Counted from the first letter of the stretch, positions 34,275-45,878 are shown. The stretch is DNA of 64,000 nucleotides from Blumeriella jaapii (GCA_009599575.1 VWND01000009.1:310001-374000); one strand, 5' to 3'. The notes: generated from the letters alone by a model not told the origin. Made by a program: numbers and translations.

Positions 34275-36398
34275 TCAAAAGTCCCGGAAGATCCCGATTA
34301 GCTGGTCGAGACGGAGAACTTGGCCGAGGAGAGCCTCTTCCTTCTCCAAAAACAGCTCATAGGCGTTGAGCTGGGCAGGTTCGAGGTAGTCTTCCGGTTG
34401 CTGGTCTTGTACGTCGCTTCGGTCGGTGATCTCGAGGACGGCTGCTGCTTTACGACGCTCAACTTCGAGACGTTGGAGGCATCGAGACATCATCTTGTAG
34501 GTGTTCTCCAGGATGACGGATGCGACACGTTCGTTGTCGAAATACCAGAGGTAGATGATACGACCGGGGTTGTTTCGATTGGCATCCCTCGGGATTTCTT
34601 GGATATCAACCACGCCTGCCATCTGCATCTCGGCCAACTTCGTACGGACGTCCTTCTGCTTCATCAGAGCCAAACCTGGGAGTTGCTTCTCGTCGAGCTT
34701 GCCAATTTTTCTCAGAATCCGACCTAATCGGTGGCCAAACACGCCATGATTCTCCAACAGCATATTATTGATCTCGGCCTCCTGCATGACTTCATTGAGA
34801 CGAGGGAAGTCGACGGTCCACTCGCCCTGCCCGCTGCTTCCGCATTTCCGCAGAAAGTGGCATTCATCTAATTCGAGAAGTTGGAGGTGGTTCTTGATTT
34901 GCTGCATCCGATTTTCGCTCCGTTCGGGGGTTTCGGATTCATGAGGCTTGTCTTCAAACGTAACCTTCTGGCGCTTTGCCGGTCTGGGACCATCTTCTGC
35001 AAATGGATCATCCTCAACCATGGCAACCTTGTTGATTCCATTCCGCTCCTGCATGTGTTCATCTCGGACCTCCCCTTTCGATTTCTTGCCATCCTTGAGG
35101 CTGTCTGCTCTCCCAATACCGAGACCGGGATCCACAGACTTGCTGAGAGCAGCTGTGAGCTGCATAGTAGTGAAGGAAGGGCCATCCGGGAGATCATCGA
35201 TATTGACCTTTGAGTCTAACCGGCACCGTGATATTTTGCTTTCCAGAATTCGAAGAGCCTCGGCATAAATCAGGGACGTAGTTTCGCCAATCCGCTCGTG
35301 GGCGAACGCAACCAGCGCTTGGCTACGGATCGCAACTGTACATTTCTCGTGATTGACGCGTACAACCAGATTCAGCTTAGTGAGATGTTAGCATGCAATC
35401 TTCCTACCCAAAGAGGCCAAACAACCCACGTCAAGTCTCGTGCCATCATCTTCGTACAATTGATCGCCTTCGGTGGTACTCTCATCGTGAGAAAGACTCC
35501 TCTGTTTCAGACTGCCGTTTGTTCCATTGGGTCCTCCATTCATCTTCCTCTTCATGCCCGTTAGCTGCCATCGAGGCCCGGCAGATCTAGCAGCCTCAAC
35601 ACCATGCTGGATTTTGAGCTTCAACTCCTCTTTCTGCTTGGCCCCCTTCACGCCTCCCGAGAAATACTGGTCGGTGATTTCCTTCTCCATCTTGTTGTAC
35701 AGATCTGCAGGGCTCCGCAGCATGCTCTCAACCACAGGCTCGATTAAGCCAGCCTCGAGGAAGTGAGCGAGTAGTGTATGTAGAGGTCCGGTCGCGGGGT
35801 GTTCTTCGGGATGGCCGTTCGCACCGTTCGCACCGTTCGTACCGTTCGTTCCAGCATGTCCATTCATCTTGCCGTGGCCATTGGAATGATGCTCTTCGGC
35901 TGGGACTGACTCATATGCTCCTGCAAGATCGGAAATTTTGGCATGACCCATCAGAAAAATCTTCTGCATCACGTCGCGCCCAAACGGTCCGTATCTGCTC
36001 TGCACAATCTCTAGGATCTTTCCAGACCGGACCAAGCCATACGCCGCATCATGGTTGGCTTCGTAGAAGGTGCGTCGGTCAGGATCGCGATTGTGGTAGA
36101 CGAGGCCTTGCTGGATGAGCACCGTGAGGCCATGCTGGACGGCGCGCGGGGTGAGTCGGGTATGCTTGGAGAGGTTTGCGGCGGTCAATCGCCCTCGCCG
36201 CAGGAGGACAGTGAATATGCGCTGATTCCGTGTTAGACTGGAAGAAGCACTCCGGCGCAGCAGCAGGCACACATACGGTGGTTAGTTCGCCGTAGGTCTC
36301 GTCGATCAGCAGAGCGCAGAGCTCTACCGAGTTCTTGGACTGGAAACTGTCAGTTCTGTGGCCGAAGGTTGAGCGACACTCGAACGTACTCGAGACAT
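34275..36398 (-). CDS. RPC82: RNA polymerase III subunit Rpc82 (C82/RPC3)
   Basis: Exons 36390-36398, 36277-36339, 35430-36221 and 34275-35375 give 654 aa with every junction in phase 0. Rpc82 is part of the Rpc82-Rpc34-Rpc31 subcomplex that recruits Pol III to TFIIIB and helps open the promoter. It contains tandem winged-helix domains: RIFTVLLRRGRLTAANLSKHT ... AVQHGLTVLIQQGLVYH (WH1), the GPRWQLTGMKRK linker region, HLQLLELDECHFLRKCG (WH3) and VDIQEIPRD ... RIIYLWYFD (WH4). The C-terminus is coiled-coil-like and ends LRLDQLIGIFRDF. A glycine/asparagine-rich GTNGTNGANGANG loop sits between WH1 and WH2, and a KRQKVTFE nuclear-signal-like patch lies mid-protein. The first coding exon is only 9 nt (MSR). 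It is divergent from QCR2 across 456 bp. Confidence 0.96.
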
Positions 36399-36854
36399 CT
36401 TTTTTTGTGTCAGCTGCTAGAGACTGTGGCCGATCTCCAGAGCTCTCCACGAGTGCTACCTGTACTTCATTGAAAGGCCGAGGATGAGGAGGGGACTGAG
36501 AGCGAGGCTGCGCGAGAGAGCGTGGTGTGGACGAGTAGAAATATCGTGCTGGTGGTGCTATACAGAGCTTGAATTGTGACGAGAAACTTTTTCGAAAGTT
36601 TTCCCCATATCACCCCGCAGTGGTTGGAGAGCAAGAGAGCAAGAGGGCAGAAGAGCAGGACAGGCCAAGTCGGGTCCCTCGCTTATGTAATGGCAGCGCA
36701 ACCAATCCGGTGCGCGGTAAGTGCCTGAGGTCAGCCATTCGAGAATTGCTACCGGCGCCCCGAGCTTGGTCGACTGTCGACGACGACTTCACTCCAAGAA
36801 TCCGATCCATCCTCGAGACCTCCCCTCCCTCCATCCCCACCCTTTCTTCGCACA
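36399..36854. promoter_or_regulatory. Divergent promoter RPC82 / QCR2
   Basis: A 456-bp shared upstream region. Purine- and pyrimidine-rich patches flank both starts (TTTTTTT at about 36400-36406 and CCTCCCCTCCCTCC near 36820). No clear TATA box. Confidence 0.5.
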
Positions 36855-38409
36855 ATGATCTCACGGTCGGCGATCGGTCCCAAGGCGCAGCTTGCCCTTC
36901 GCAGGCAATGCTGTGCACGCCCTTCGAATCGCCGTGGCCTCGCGGCCTCCATCTCCGGATCAACCTCCTTCTCATACGATACCGCGGAGGTCAACGGGGT
37001 CAAGGTGGCCAGTAGAGACGTGGCAGGGCCGACGACGAAGCTTGCGGTCATTGCAAAGGCCGGAACCAGATACCAGGCTGCGCCCGGCCTGACCTCTGGC
37101 TTGGAGCAGTTTGCGTTCAAGGTGCGTGGATGCCGGCACACCACGGCGTGTCTACATGGCAGCGACTGACCCTCGATGTCCTTCAGAACACCCACAAGCG
37201 TTCCGCCCTGCGCATCACGAGAGAATCCGAGCTTCTTGGCGGTCAATTGACCGCATACCACACCCGGGAGGCTCTGGTGGTCGAGGCCAAGTTCCTCCGC
37301 GAAGATCTGCCATACTTCACCGAGCTGCTCGGCGAGGTCGTCTCGCAAACAAAGTACACCGGTACGTCAATGGCCGTGGAGGATGCTGCACGGACAAGGT
37401 TTCTGACTTATCACAGCCCACGAGTACCACGAAGAGATTGAGCCCTTGATCAAGCTGTCACAGAAGAAGCTCCTTGCGGACGTGGCCGAGCTCGCCATCA
37501 ACTCTGCACACGGTGTTGCTTTCCACCGCGGTCTCGGAACGCCTCTGCACCCATCGTCTTCGACCCCTCTCACCAAATACCTGAACGAGCAATCAATCGC
37601 ACAATTCGCCCAAGGCGCCTACGCCAAGTCAAACATCGCAGTTGTTGCAAACGGTGCCAGTCAGGCAGACTTGAGCAAGTGGGTGGGCGAATTCTTCAAG
37701 GGCGCCTATAGCTCTGGCAGCGCTCTGTCGGGCGAGGCGACCAAATACTATGGTGGAGAGGAGCGCATTGCGCACGGCGGTGGCAACTCCTTGGTCCTTG
37801 CGTTCCCCGGCTCGAGCTCCTTTACTGCGGGTGGATCGTACAAGCCAGAGATTGCCGTTCTAGCAGCCCTGCTTGGCGGCAAGTCCACCATCAAGTGGTC
37901 TCCCGGCTTCTCGCTTCTTTCCAAGGCTGCATCTGGCTTCCCCGGTGCTAGCGTCGCTACATCTCAACTGGCGTACTCCGATGCTGGTCTCTTGACTATC
38001 CAGTTCAGTGGCTCTGCATCGGCGATTCGTGGTGCCTCGGCTGAGGCTGTCAAGGCTCTTAAGAGCATATCAGAGGGATCCATCAGCAAGGAAGACTTCA
38101 CCAAGGCTGTTGCTCTTGCCAAATACCGCGCACTGGAGGAGGGTCAGAACATCGAGGCTGGCCTGGTGGCTACTGGTGCCGGACTTATTCACGGTGGGAA
38201 GGCATTCCAGATTGACGAGGTTGGCAAAGCTGTTGAGGGTGTGACTACTGAGAAGTTGAAGTCGGTACGTGTCATCGATCCGCTGATTATGGCGAAAATG
38301 CTAACGGTATCCAGGCAGCCAAGGCGCTGTTGGAGGGCAAGGCAACCATTCTGCTGTTGGAGATCTCTACGTCCTCCCATACGCGGAGGAACTGGGGCTC
38401 AAGGTATAA
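36855..38409 (+). CDS. QCR2: Cytochrome bc1 complex core protein 2 (Qcr2); one-base frame break in last exon
   Basis: Exons 36855-37121, 37187-37361, 37417-38264 and 38315-38409. Core protein 2 is a structural, matrix-side subunit of respiratory complex III, derived from the M16 processing-peptidase fold. A basic presequence (MISRSAIGPKAQLALRRQ) is followed by the M16-like domain. The zinc motif HxxEH is degenerate (SGLEQ at about 81-85), as expected for Qcr2. Later markers are RESELLGGQLTAYHTRE and GPNSLVL-like GGGNSLVLAFPG. In the last exon AAKALLEGKATI must gain one base at 38349-38350 to continue SAVGDLYVLPYAEELGLKV and stop at 38407-38409, giving about 461 aa. Read literally the frame runs to 38600 with an unrelated tail. 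Because the corrected C-terminus matches the family and the protein is needed for respiration, a missing base in the sequence is likely. Confidence 0.95.
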
Positions 38410-38740
38410 AATTTTCCCATGTTCGGTGATGGTCGGCGGAGGGGTTGTATCAACAGCCATTAGAGTGTACTGTAGATATGCGAGAAATTCTATAGCCCAA
38501 GATTCCTTTGACCTTCAATGTTCTCGTTTCTTTGGCAGAAAGAGGGTCTATCTGTGTAGGGAGGATAGGCGGCCGTTCGGGATCGCGCCCTGTAGTTGAT
38601 CCGTACACGTGACCAAAGGATCTCTAACCTCTGCAGGCTCGACAGCTTGACAGCGAAAGCTACTTGACGTTCCCAGTGCACCCAACACCTCCTCAACACA
38701 CCCAAAATCTCACTTCGACCCAGTCTCCCAACATACAACA

Positions 38741-39282
38741 ATGGCATTCGCGTGGAAAGCATCAGGTCTTACGTACGTCTCTCTCCATGGTTGGCATTGC
38801 GCTCTCGCCGGGACGAGGAGGAGAGAGGATCTGGGAATGAAGGAAGGAAAAGAACGCAACGGCTAATTGGCCAACACAGCTACAACAAGTACCTCTCGGT
38901 CGCCGCGCGCGTCGTCCGCCGCAGCCTGAAGGATGATAAGAGGCTGGCCGCTGAGCGGAGGGGCGAGATGGAGCTGAAGTTTGCGAAGTGGAATGTGAGT
39001 GCCTTTATTCTCTCACACCGTCTGTGCCTCTCGATGCAATTGGGAGGGAGCTTGAATGATGGAGGGCGAGAGGGGAGGTCTCGAGGGAGAGCGTTCAAGG
39101 ATGGGTGTGGTATTGATGGAAGGCGGCGCGGAGAGAGAGAGGGCACGACGCTGGGTGATTGGCATGTGAATTGAATTGGGCTGACGATGATGATGACAAT
39201 GATGCAGAACGGCAAGCAAGGCGAGGTGAAGAACGTTGCGGACGCGAACGCTACAGCTACGACTGAGACGGGCTCCTCGTAA
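38741..39282 (+). CDS. ATP15: Mitochondrial F1 ATP synthase epsilon subunit (Atp15)
   Basis: Exons 38741-38772, 38880-38994 and 39208-39282 give 73 aa. The protein begins MAFAWKASGLTYNKYLSVAARVVRRSLKDDKR, the typical start of eukaryotic epsilon, which packs in the central stalk with gamma and delta. It then has EMELKFAKWNNGKQGE and a short Ala/Thr tail. As in the family there is no cleavable presequence. Intron 1 splits a Thr codon; intron 2 is unusually long for this locus (213 nt). It lies on the same strand as QCR2, with its ATG 331 bp after the QCR2 stop. The exons are short and none is detectable as a long ORF by itself. Confidence 0.95.
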
Positions 39283-39908
39283 GGGGGTTGACATGAGCTG
39301 GTGGCTTTGAGGCGGGAGGAGGAAGGGGACGAGAGACTGTGAGGGGATGGGGGAGGCAGTGTACCATTGTATTATCTGGGTCGAATGAAGCCCTCAGCAA
39401 TACAGACGGATCTTGGCTGCTGTCTTGCTCCCGATTGTGGATTCATACTGCGATGCGATGTGATGTTGAGTGACGATTGGAGACGCTGTACTTACATCTG
39501 AATGATTCTGCTGCTTCCTGCTGGGGGATGAAAGGGCTTCTGGGTCCAGCCTATGCCATTCTCAAGGAACTGCATTTCAGATGGAAATCTACTAGCTCTT
39601 GTGTACGGCTCTATCCATCCAGTATCGAGGCCTCTCACATTGAAGCCGTCGATTGTGAGAATTGCCCTAGTGACACTGACACGCAAACAAGTGATGATAT
39701 GATTGTATTCTGGTTTCTCTGGATTCTCGCTCAGCATGGTTCCTGTGTCGAACAGGTGCGAAAGAAAACAATCTGTTGGCAGTGCATCGCTGCGAGCCGA
39801 GATCTCCCGAACTCTGGGTCAGGTCCAGTACTGTACAGTAGTAGGTCAGGTATGCCAATATCAAATCTGAACACCGCGAACCAACACCGTTCATCGTCTC
39901 CTGTCAAC

Positions 39909-42578
39909 ATGCAGAATAACGCCATGGCTACTATCTCGCAAGGTACCTCCGCCTCTCTCCATCCTCCCAAGCCAGCCAAGTGTTACACAGTATGTCCTAA
40001 CCAACGATTTACAGAGGTAGCCAACCTGGCCGTCGTCGACAACGAAGCGCGGCCTCAAATCAGCGACCCCTTCGCAGCCTACGACGCCATGCCGCCGCCA
40101 GCTCCCAAGCTGGTGAGCAAAGGCATAGTCGCCACGGACATCACACAGCAGTTCACGCACGCCGCTCGACGTACGTGTCCCCCCTTATCGTCAACATCAA
40201 CAATGTAGATGTGGAATTTTGATCGCGGTCACGTGCTGATCATAGAGTGTAGAGCTCAAGACTGGGCAGCTCGTCAAGGATCCTTTTTTCACGTTGTTTG
40301 AGTCGGTGGGGGCTCTGGAGGTATGTTGCTCTGTGTGGATGTGATGAGGTAGGGGGGAGGAGAGGACAGGAGGGAAAGGCTGATGTTGCTAGATCATGGA
40401 CCCGAAGATGGACAGTGGGTACCTGGAGCCGGGGGAGACGATGGAGGATGATTTCGACTATGGGCAGGATTTGCTGCCGGAGGAGATCATTGGCATTATT
40501 GACCAACTGCTTTGTCATGAGGTATGGCACTCCCGCTTGGATCTGGTACGGAGTATTGCTAACTGTGCCGAGATGGCGTGGCATATGGGACATCCGCTTT
40601 CCCAAACAATTTTCACGAGCTTGTATATCGATCGGATCTTGTCGCCGTGTCCCTTGAATATCAACCAGACGTACTTTGATCGGAGTGAGAGTTGTGAGGA
40701 TGAGCCGTTGATGCTTCAGGTTCTGAGAGCGTATTGTCTGGGCTTGATCAAAACATGTCACTACGTCAATGATCGAGTTCGGTCGGAGCATATGTATGAG
40801 GTACGTTTACTTTCGGGTCCTCACAAGGACTCATGCTCACATGCCATTGCAGGAAGAAGACTTCGTCACTCACACTTTCAACCGGAGCTTGCTCGAGAGC
40901 ATTGAGCACGACGCTATCGTGGACCTTCTCGGAACAACCATCACACTCCTGGCTGGCGCAGAGGACATCGAGCCCATCGTGAAGAAGTCCCTGGAGCACA
41001 GGCTTCAGTTCCGTCTCCAATTTCTTACAGCAGTCGAAGCGGCAGATTCCAGAACATCACAGGATCCCAAAAAGCACTGGTCGGACCTGTCGACCTTCAT
41101 TCCGAATCTCAAACAGTCGAGTGCTTTGGGTAAATCGGTGCCGTCCTCTTTCAGTGTCAAGATACAGCGGAAGCTTGCTAGCACTGTGCCACCTCGTCCT
41201 ATCGTGGAAGTCAGCAAGGAGGATGCTTTTGCTCACCTGGAAAGACTGTGCGTCGATGCTTCCATTGCTGTGGAGGTATTGAATTACTATGACAGCCAGA
41301 GTCTCATAGTACGTAACAAACTTGCTTGAAAGTCTCTGCTAACTGAGGGTAGACTTTCGTCTTTATGTTCCAAGCTCGCAAGCCACAGCCCTCGGTCTAC
41401 GTCCGCACATTACTGCAGCACTACATCTTTGCAGACATGATCATCTTAGGCACGAAATCCATACGAGACGTCCTCGACGATGATCTAGGAACCACCGTCC
41501 TTCCTTCTGACAAACTCTTGGATCGTCTCAATGATGAAGTCGAGTACCGCGAGATGCACGTTACAACATGGCTATCCGCATGGAGCAGTTCCGCTCCCGA
41601 GCAGCAAGCTCTTACCTCGACATCATGCGCACCCTCTGTCAGAACCGGTGCCGCATCCGCCGCACTCTCTGCCACACTATTATCGACTGGGACAGTCTGC
41701 AACTCGATTCCGAAGAGATCGACGCCGAGCTCCGCGAATTCACTCAAGAAGAGCCCATCACCGACCCCGAGATCTCCGACGAACCCACTTACGCCTTCCC
41801 CCTATCTTCCTGGTCTTACCTCCACAAGCTCCGCCTCATGGAATGGCTCGTTCAGATGGGGTTTGAGCTTGAGACGTACCAGCCAGATGAGCTGGCGGGA
41901 ATGTACTGGTATCTGCAATACCTGGCAAGAACCCGCAGCCGGCACGTAGAACGCATCAGAGGCTTCGTCGTGCGTCGTTTCGGCAGCGCGGTACGCAGTC
42001 GCGAGATATCTAGTGTGCAGCATCCGCAGTTCCTAACCGCGATGGCGTTTCTCAACTTCTCCTCGATCGAAGCAGAAGCCACCTACAGCTTCTCTGACGC
42101 GCTTTCCTGCTTGTTCACTCTTCTTGGCCGCTTCTCACTCTTGAAAGTGCCCCCGAGACCGTACAGCGACGACACGATGCGGTACGAAGTGCGCATGAAG
42201 CCCTTCCTCGGCATCGGCCTCCCCGAAGTCCTCCCATTTGGGGAATTCACGAAAGCGGTTCAGCAACCCGACACACCCACCCGCGAGCTTCTCACGTTCG
42301 CTGCCGAGACCGTGATGAGCGCCAAGAAGGGCTTCGAGATGCTGAGCAAACTCCGTGCTGAGACGGCATTCTGTCAGGGCTCGCATGAGGCCTGGCTGGG
42401 CAATATCAAAGCCTGTGTCAAGGCTTGCATCTCGGCGAGCATCAGCATTTCCGCCGTGAGGAAGGCGGTGGAGGCCGTGGGGGAGGGGAGCGAACTGAAG
42501 ATCAAGGTCGAGATTCCCGAGACGGGGAAGGGGTATCACGATTGGTGGCCGGTGCCGAAGATCGTTGCTACGTCTTGA
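39909..42578 (+). CDS. MAK10: NatC N-terminal acetyltransferase auxiliary subunit Mak10/Naa35; one-base frame break in last exon
   Basis: Exons 39909-39942, 40015-40170, 40253-40320, 40393-40800, 40853-41308 and 41353-42578. Mak10 anchors the NatC complex (with Mak3 and Mak31) on ribosomes to acetylate Met-hydrophobic N-termini. Diagnostic sequence includes DPFFTLFESVGALEIMDPKMDSGY, WHMGHPLSQTIFTSLYIDRI and TFVFMFQARKPQPSVYVRTL. In the last exon NDEVEY must gain one base at 41547-41548 to continue PRDARYNMAIRMEQFRSRAASS and reach the TGA at 42576; the exon length (1,226 nt) is one base short of in-frame, consistent with this. Corrected length is about 782 aa, typical for the family. Intron 1 (39943-40014, 72 nt, CCTAACC branch site) is a multiple of three without a stop. 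A later Met at 39924 is an alternative start. Confidence 0.93.
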
Positions 42579-44631
42579 GGATGCGCGGTTTTCGTGGTGT
42601 TTCGGTGTCCCGACGATCGTGAGAATTGTTGCTGTGTCGTAAGAGGCCATGCGCGGTGTTTGCGCTTCCATCTCTCAATGATCATGAACATCGGGCCTGG
42701 GTACCTAGCTTTGTCTTTGTCTTGTTTAGATACCTATGACTGACTGTTTGTGTATTCTCCGCTCCTTCTCGCAAGCTCATTCATCAACTCTACCGAGCCG
42801 ACCGACCGTGTGAGAGAGAGGATCTGGTCAAGCGGCCCTTCTCTTTCCGCCGATCTTCGTCTCAACCGATCGCTCTCCTGCTCGCACACAGCTGCTTTCT
42901 CTCGCACCGTTGGTCTTCTCTACCGCTCTCACGACTCTCTGTTCTCGGTAGGTGGTTGTCGCTGCATTCGTTCCGTCGAGCGCGACGAGGCGGGAAGATC
43001 CTCGCCTCCTTTGTCTGGGGTTTGGAGAAGGAGAAGGAGAATGAGAAGGAGAAGTGGCTGTGAAAGTAAGCACTTCAACGGGAGAGAAGACAGCACAGAA
43101 AGAAATGAGAGGGAAAGATTTGCTCGGCTTGCGGAAATTACGCTTCTACCGTTTTTTTATCACGGCGTACAGATGTACATACATACATACATACATACCT
43201 AGGTACATACATACCTCAGACATACGTTGCCCCCCTCCGCCCCAGATTTCGAATCACAGTCTCTCATCCACGCCCCACTGATTAATCTGCTCATCAAGCC
43301 GTACCCAAACCGAAGCATGGACAAAGGAACAATTCGATTCGATAAGAAATGCGGAGCGAGCAAAGAGGTCGAGACCAAGGACGAGGACGAAAGCGCGGGG
43401 TGAGGTGAGGTGAGGTGAGGTGAAGTAGGGAAAAGAATATCTCTCTCTATGCGAGCGCAACAACAAGCCGAGTTAGGTAGGATCTTGCCCTATCTAGCTT
43501 GCCTACCGACACAATCACACTCCTTCCTCACCAGGGTTGTCGCAGCTAGCTGTAAACGTGCTTCGGCCTCGAGAGACAAAACGCCCTCGATCTGAAGCCT
43601 GAGGGGAAGCGGAGAAGTCTGGGAGGAGTGAGAATGAACTGGTGAGCATGGCTACCACGTCCTTGCTTGTTCTTGCTTCGGGCAAGTGGTGCTTGGGTAT
43701 CCTGCTCGCATATAAAATGCGCACACGGGTGAATATGCAGCTTGTTGGACTAGATTGGTCCTGTAGGTGGATGCTCGAGACGTAAAGTCGGTACCTATGA
43801 TAGTAGTTGTTGGATTGTGACACACGCAGAGCCAAACAAATTAAGCGAACCCTCTCATCGTCCTTTTGTACCTCTGTACATGCTCACTTTCTCATTGCAC
43901 GAGCAGCTATCGATCAGTTCTCACGACGTCTGAAGTTGTGCACGGGGAGGAATCATGGGAGAGGGGGTCGGTTGTGGTTTTGGTCTGTTTCCAAAAAGAA
44001 GGGAAGTTTTCTACCCACTCGACGCGTTGATGTTCGGTTTGGTATACCACCACCATTCCTCCGCCGCGATCCCGGCTTCAATCCGTACTGCGTACTGCAA
44101 AAGCAGGTCCTCGATCGCGGTCCGGCTCCGACCCAGTGCTTCAGCCAAGGAGGAAGCAGTCGTGAGCAAGGCCCTGCCTACAGAGTATGTAGTCTTTCCC
44201 CAGCTTTGTTTGTCCAGTACATACATACAGTAGCTGCTCCTACCTACCTACCCTTTCTTTCCCAATACCGTCATCCACCAAACCCGAAAACTCATCTCGA
44301 CATCGAAATTGCAAAAATTTCTTTCTCGCGAATATGCGAGGTCCGAGATGCGAACCCAGGAGCTGGACCAGGGAAGAAAAGAAAAAGACATTCAGACCAG
44401 GACCGGGGAAGCACAGTCATCGGAAGCGCGGCCAAGCGTGTGCGGTTGCAGGGAGTCAGGGACGTGTGTGTGTACAGTACTTCGTAAAACATCTACTCCA
44501 AGTAGTCAATTGTTGAAGTACGTCAAGGATAGGGGAGGACCCAGGACCCAGGACCCAGGTATGGGGTCAGGTCGCAAGACACGTGAGGCTTTTTCCGTGG
44601 CCACGACTCGTTTTGGTAATTTAACCATCAA

Positions 44632-44669
44632 AGAGAGAGAGAGAGAGAGAGAGAGCAAGAGAGAGAGAG
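44632..44669. repeat. (AG)n microsatellite
   Basis: AG dinucleotide run with one GCAAG interruption. Confidence 0.85.
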
Positions 44670-44791
44670 GCCAATTACGGCCTTGCCTGGTAAGCCTTGT
44701 CCGGTTTCGATCTCGACAACGTCGAAGACTAAGAGAATCGATCCGACTAGCTTGGGGCGTTTAGTTTCCGCTTGCCATCTAGTAAGTGAGT

Positions 44792-45117
44792 AGTGTTATA
44801 AGCCCCCTCACCCCTTTCACAGCCTCCTTACAAACCTGCTGAAGCAAAAAGCCGATATTATAGGATTAGAAGGCCCACCACGACTTATAACCCAACGGCT
44901 CTATTTTGACTCTCAAAATGATGAACTAGCTATGCAAATGAAAATCCGCTATTTTGCATATAGGTGTAGTGGTGGGATCCGAGTCAAGCATGCTATCGCT
45001 TTTGGGGAGTTCGTCGAAAAGCCAGTATCTAAGATACATATTTGTATGGATGGGATAGGGAGCATCTTCCGGATTGGGGAACGTATCAAATTTACAACTG
45101 TACGTAGCGAATTTTAG
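44792..45117 (+). other. Orphan coding-like ORF, possible relic of a repeated or mobile gene
   Basis: One frame stays open for 108 codons after an in-frame TAG and ends at TAG 45115-45117. It has balanced amino-acid composition, unlike the simple-sequence ORFs around it: KADIIGLEGPPRLITQRLYF, DELAMQMKIRYFAYRCSGG, IRVKHAIAFGEFVEKPVSK, IHICMDGIGSIFRIGERIKF. The first ATG is at 44932, so the upstream half lacks a start. An A-rich stretch follows (45148-45190). I recognise no domain. It reads like the C-terminal part of a larger, once-functional gene; a mobile origin is a guess. Confidence 0.35.
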
Positions 45118-45521
45118 GCTGGTTTTTATGTGTACGTTGTTATAGGGAAAAAAAACGAAATAAAAAAGAGGAAAAGGAGGAAAAGGACGAAGCCATCCGA
45201 TATTCATAGGTTGTAACCCTTACTTATCTCACTCTTCTTTTTCTTTTTTTTTTTCTCTTTCCAGACCCCACTATGTATTCTTTCTTCGTTATTTTCTTTG
45301 TTTTGGGAGAAAAAAGCCGGCGGACTGGATGTACTCCCAGGGCGCCTAGCCTTGTTAAATCCGAGACACCATCTTCAAAATCCATAATATCAATTCGATC
45401 CACATCGTCCTCTTTTCCTCTTTTCCTCTTTTCCTCTGTTCCTCTGTTCCTCTCCCCCCCCTTCCTCTCCCCCCTTTTTCTCCCTCTTCCTTCCTTACCC
45501 GTTTTAACCAAACCCATTATT

Positions 45522-45552
45522 CATCCATCCATCCATCCATCCATCCATCCAT
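45522..45552. repeat. (CATC)n microsatellite
   Basis: Tandem CATC units immediately before the 9-bp minisatellite. Confidence 0.9.
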
Positions 45553-45584
45553 TTACACATCTTCCTCCACTCATCTATCCATTT

Positions 45585-45878
45585 ATCTACAGTATCTACC
45601 GTATCTACCGTATCTGCCGTATCTACCGTATCTACGTATCTACCGTATCTACCGTATCTACCGTATCTACCGTATCTACCGTATCTACCGTATCTACCGT
45701 ATCTACCGTATCTACCGTATCTACCGTATCTACCGTATCTACCGTATCTACCGTATCTACCGTATCTACCGTATCTACCGTATCTACCGTATCTACCGTA
45801 TCTACAGTATCTACAGTATCTACAGTATCTACAGTATCTACAGTATCTACAGTATCTACAGTATCTACAGTATCTACC
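45585..45878. repeat. 9-bp minisatellite (TATCTACCG / TATCTACAG)
   Basis: About 32 units. The left two-thirds are TATCTACCG and the right third TATCTACAG, so the variant copies are segregated, with only a first TATCTACAG and single TGCCG and 5-base-deleted units near the left end. It is followed by CTACCTACCCAC degenerate repeats to about 45990. Because the unit is 9 bp every frame is open, so the long ORFs here are artefacts. Confidence 0.92.
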
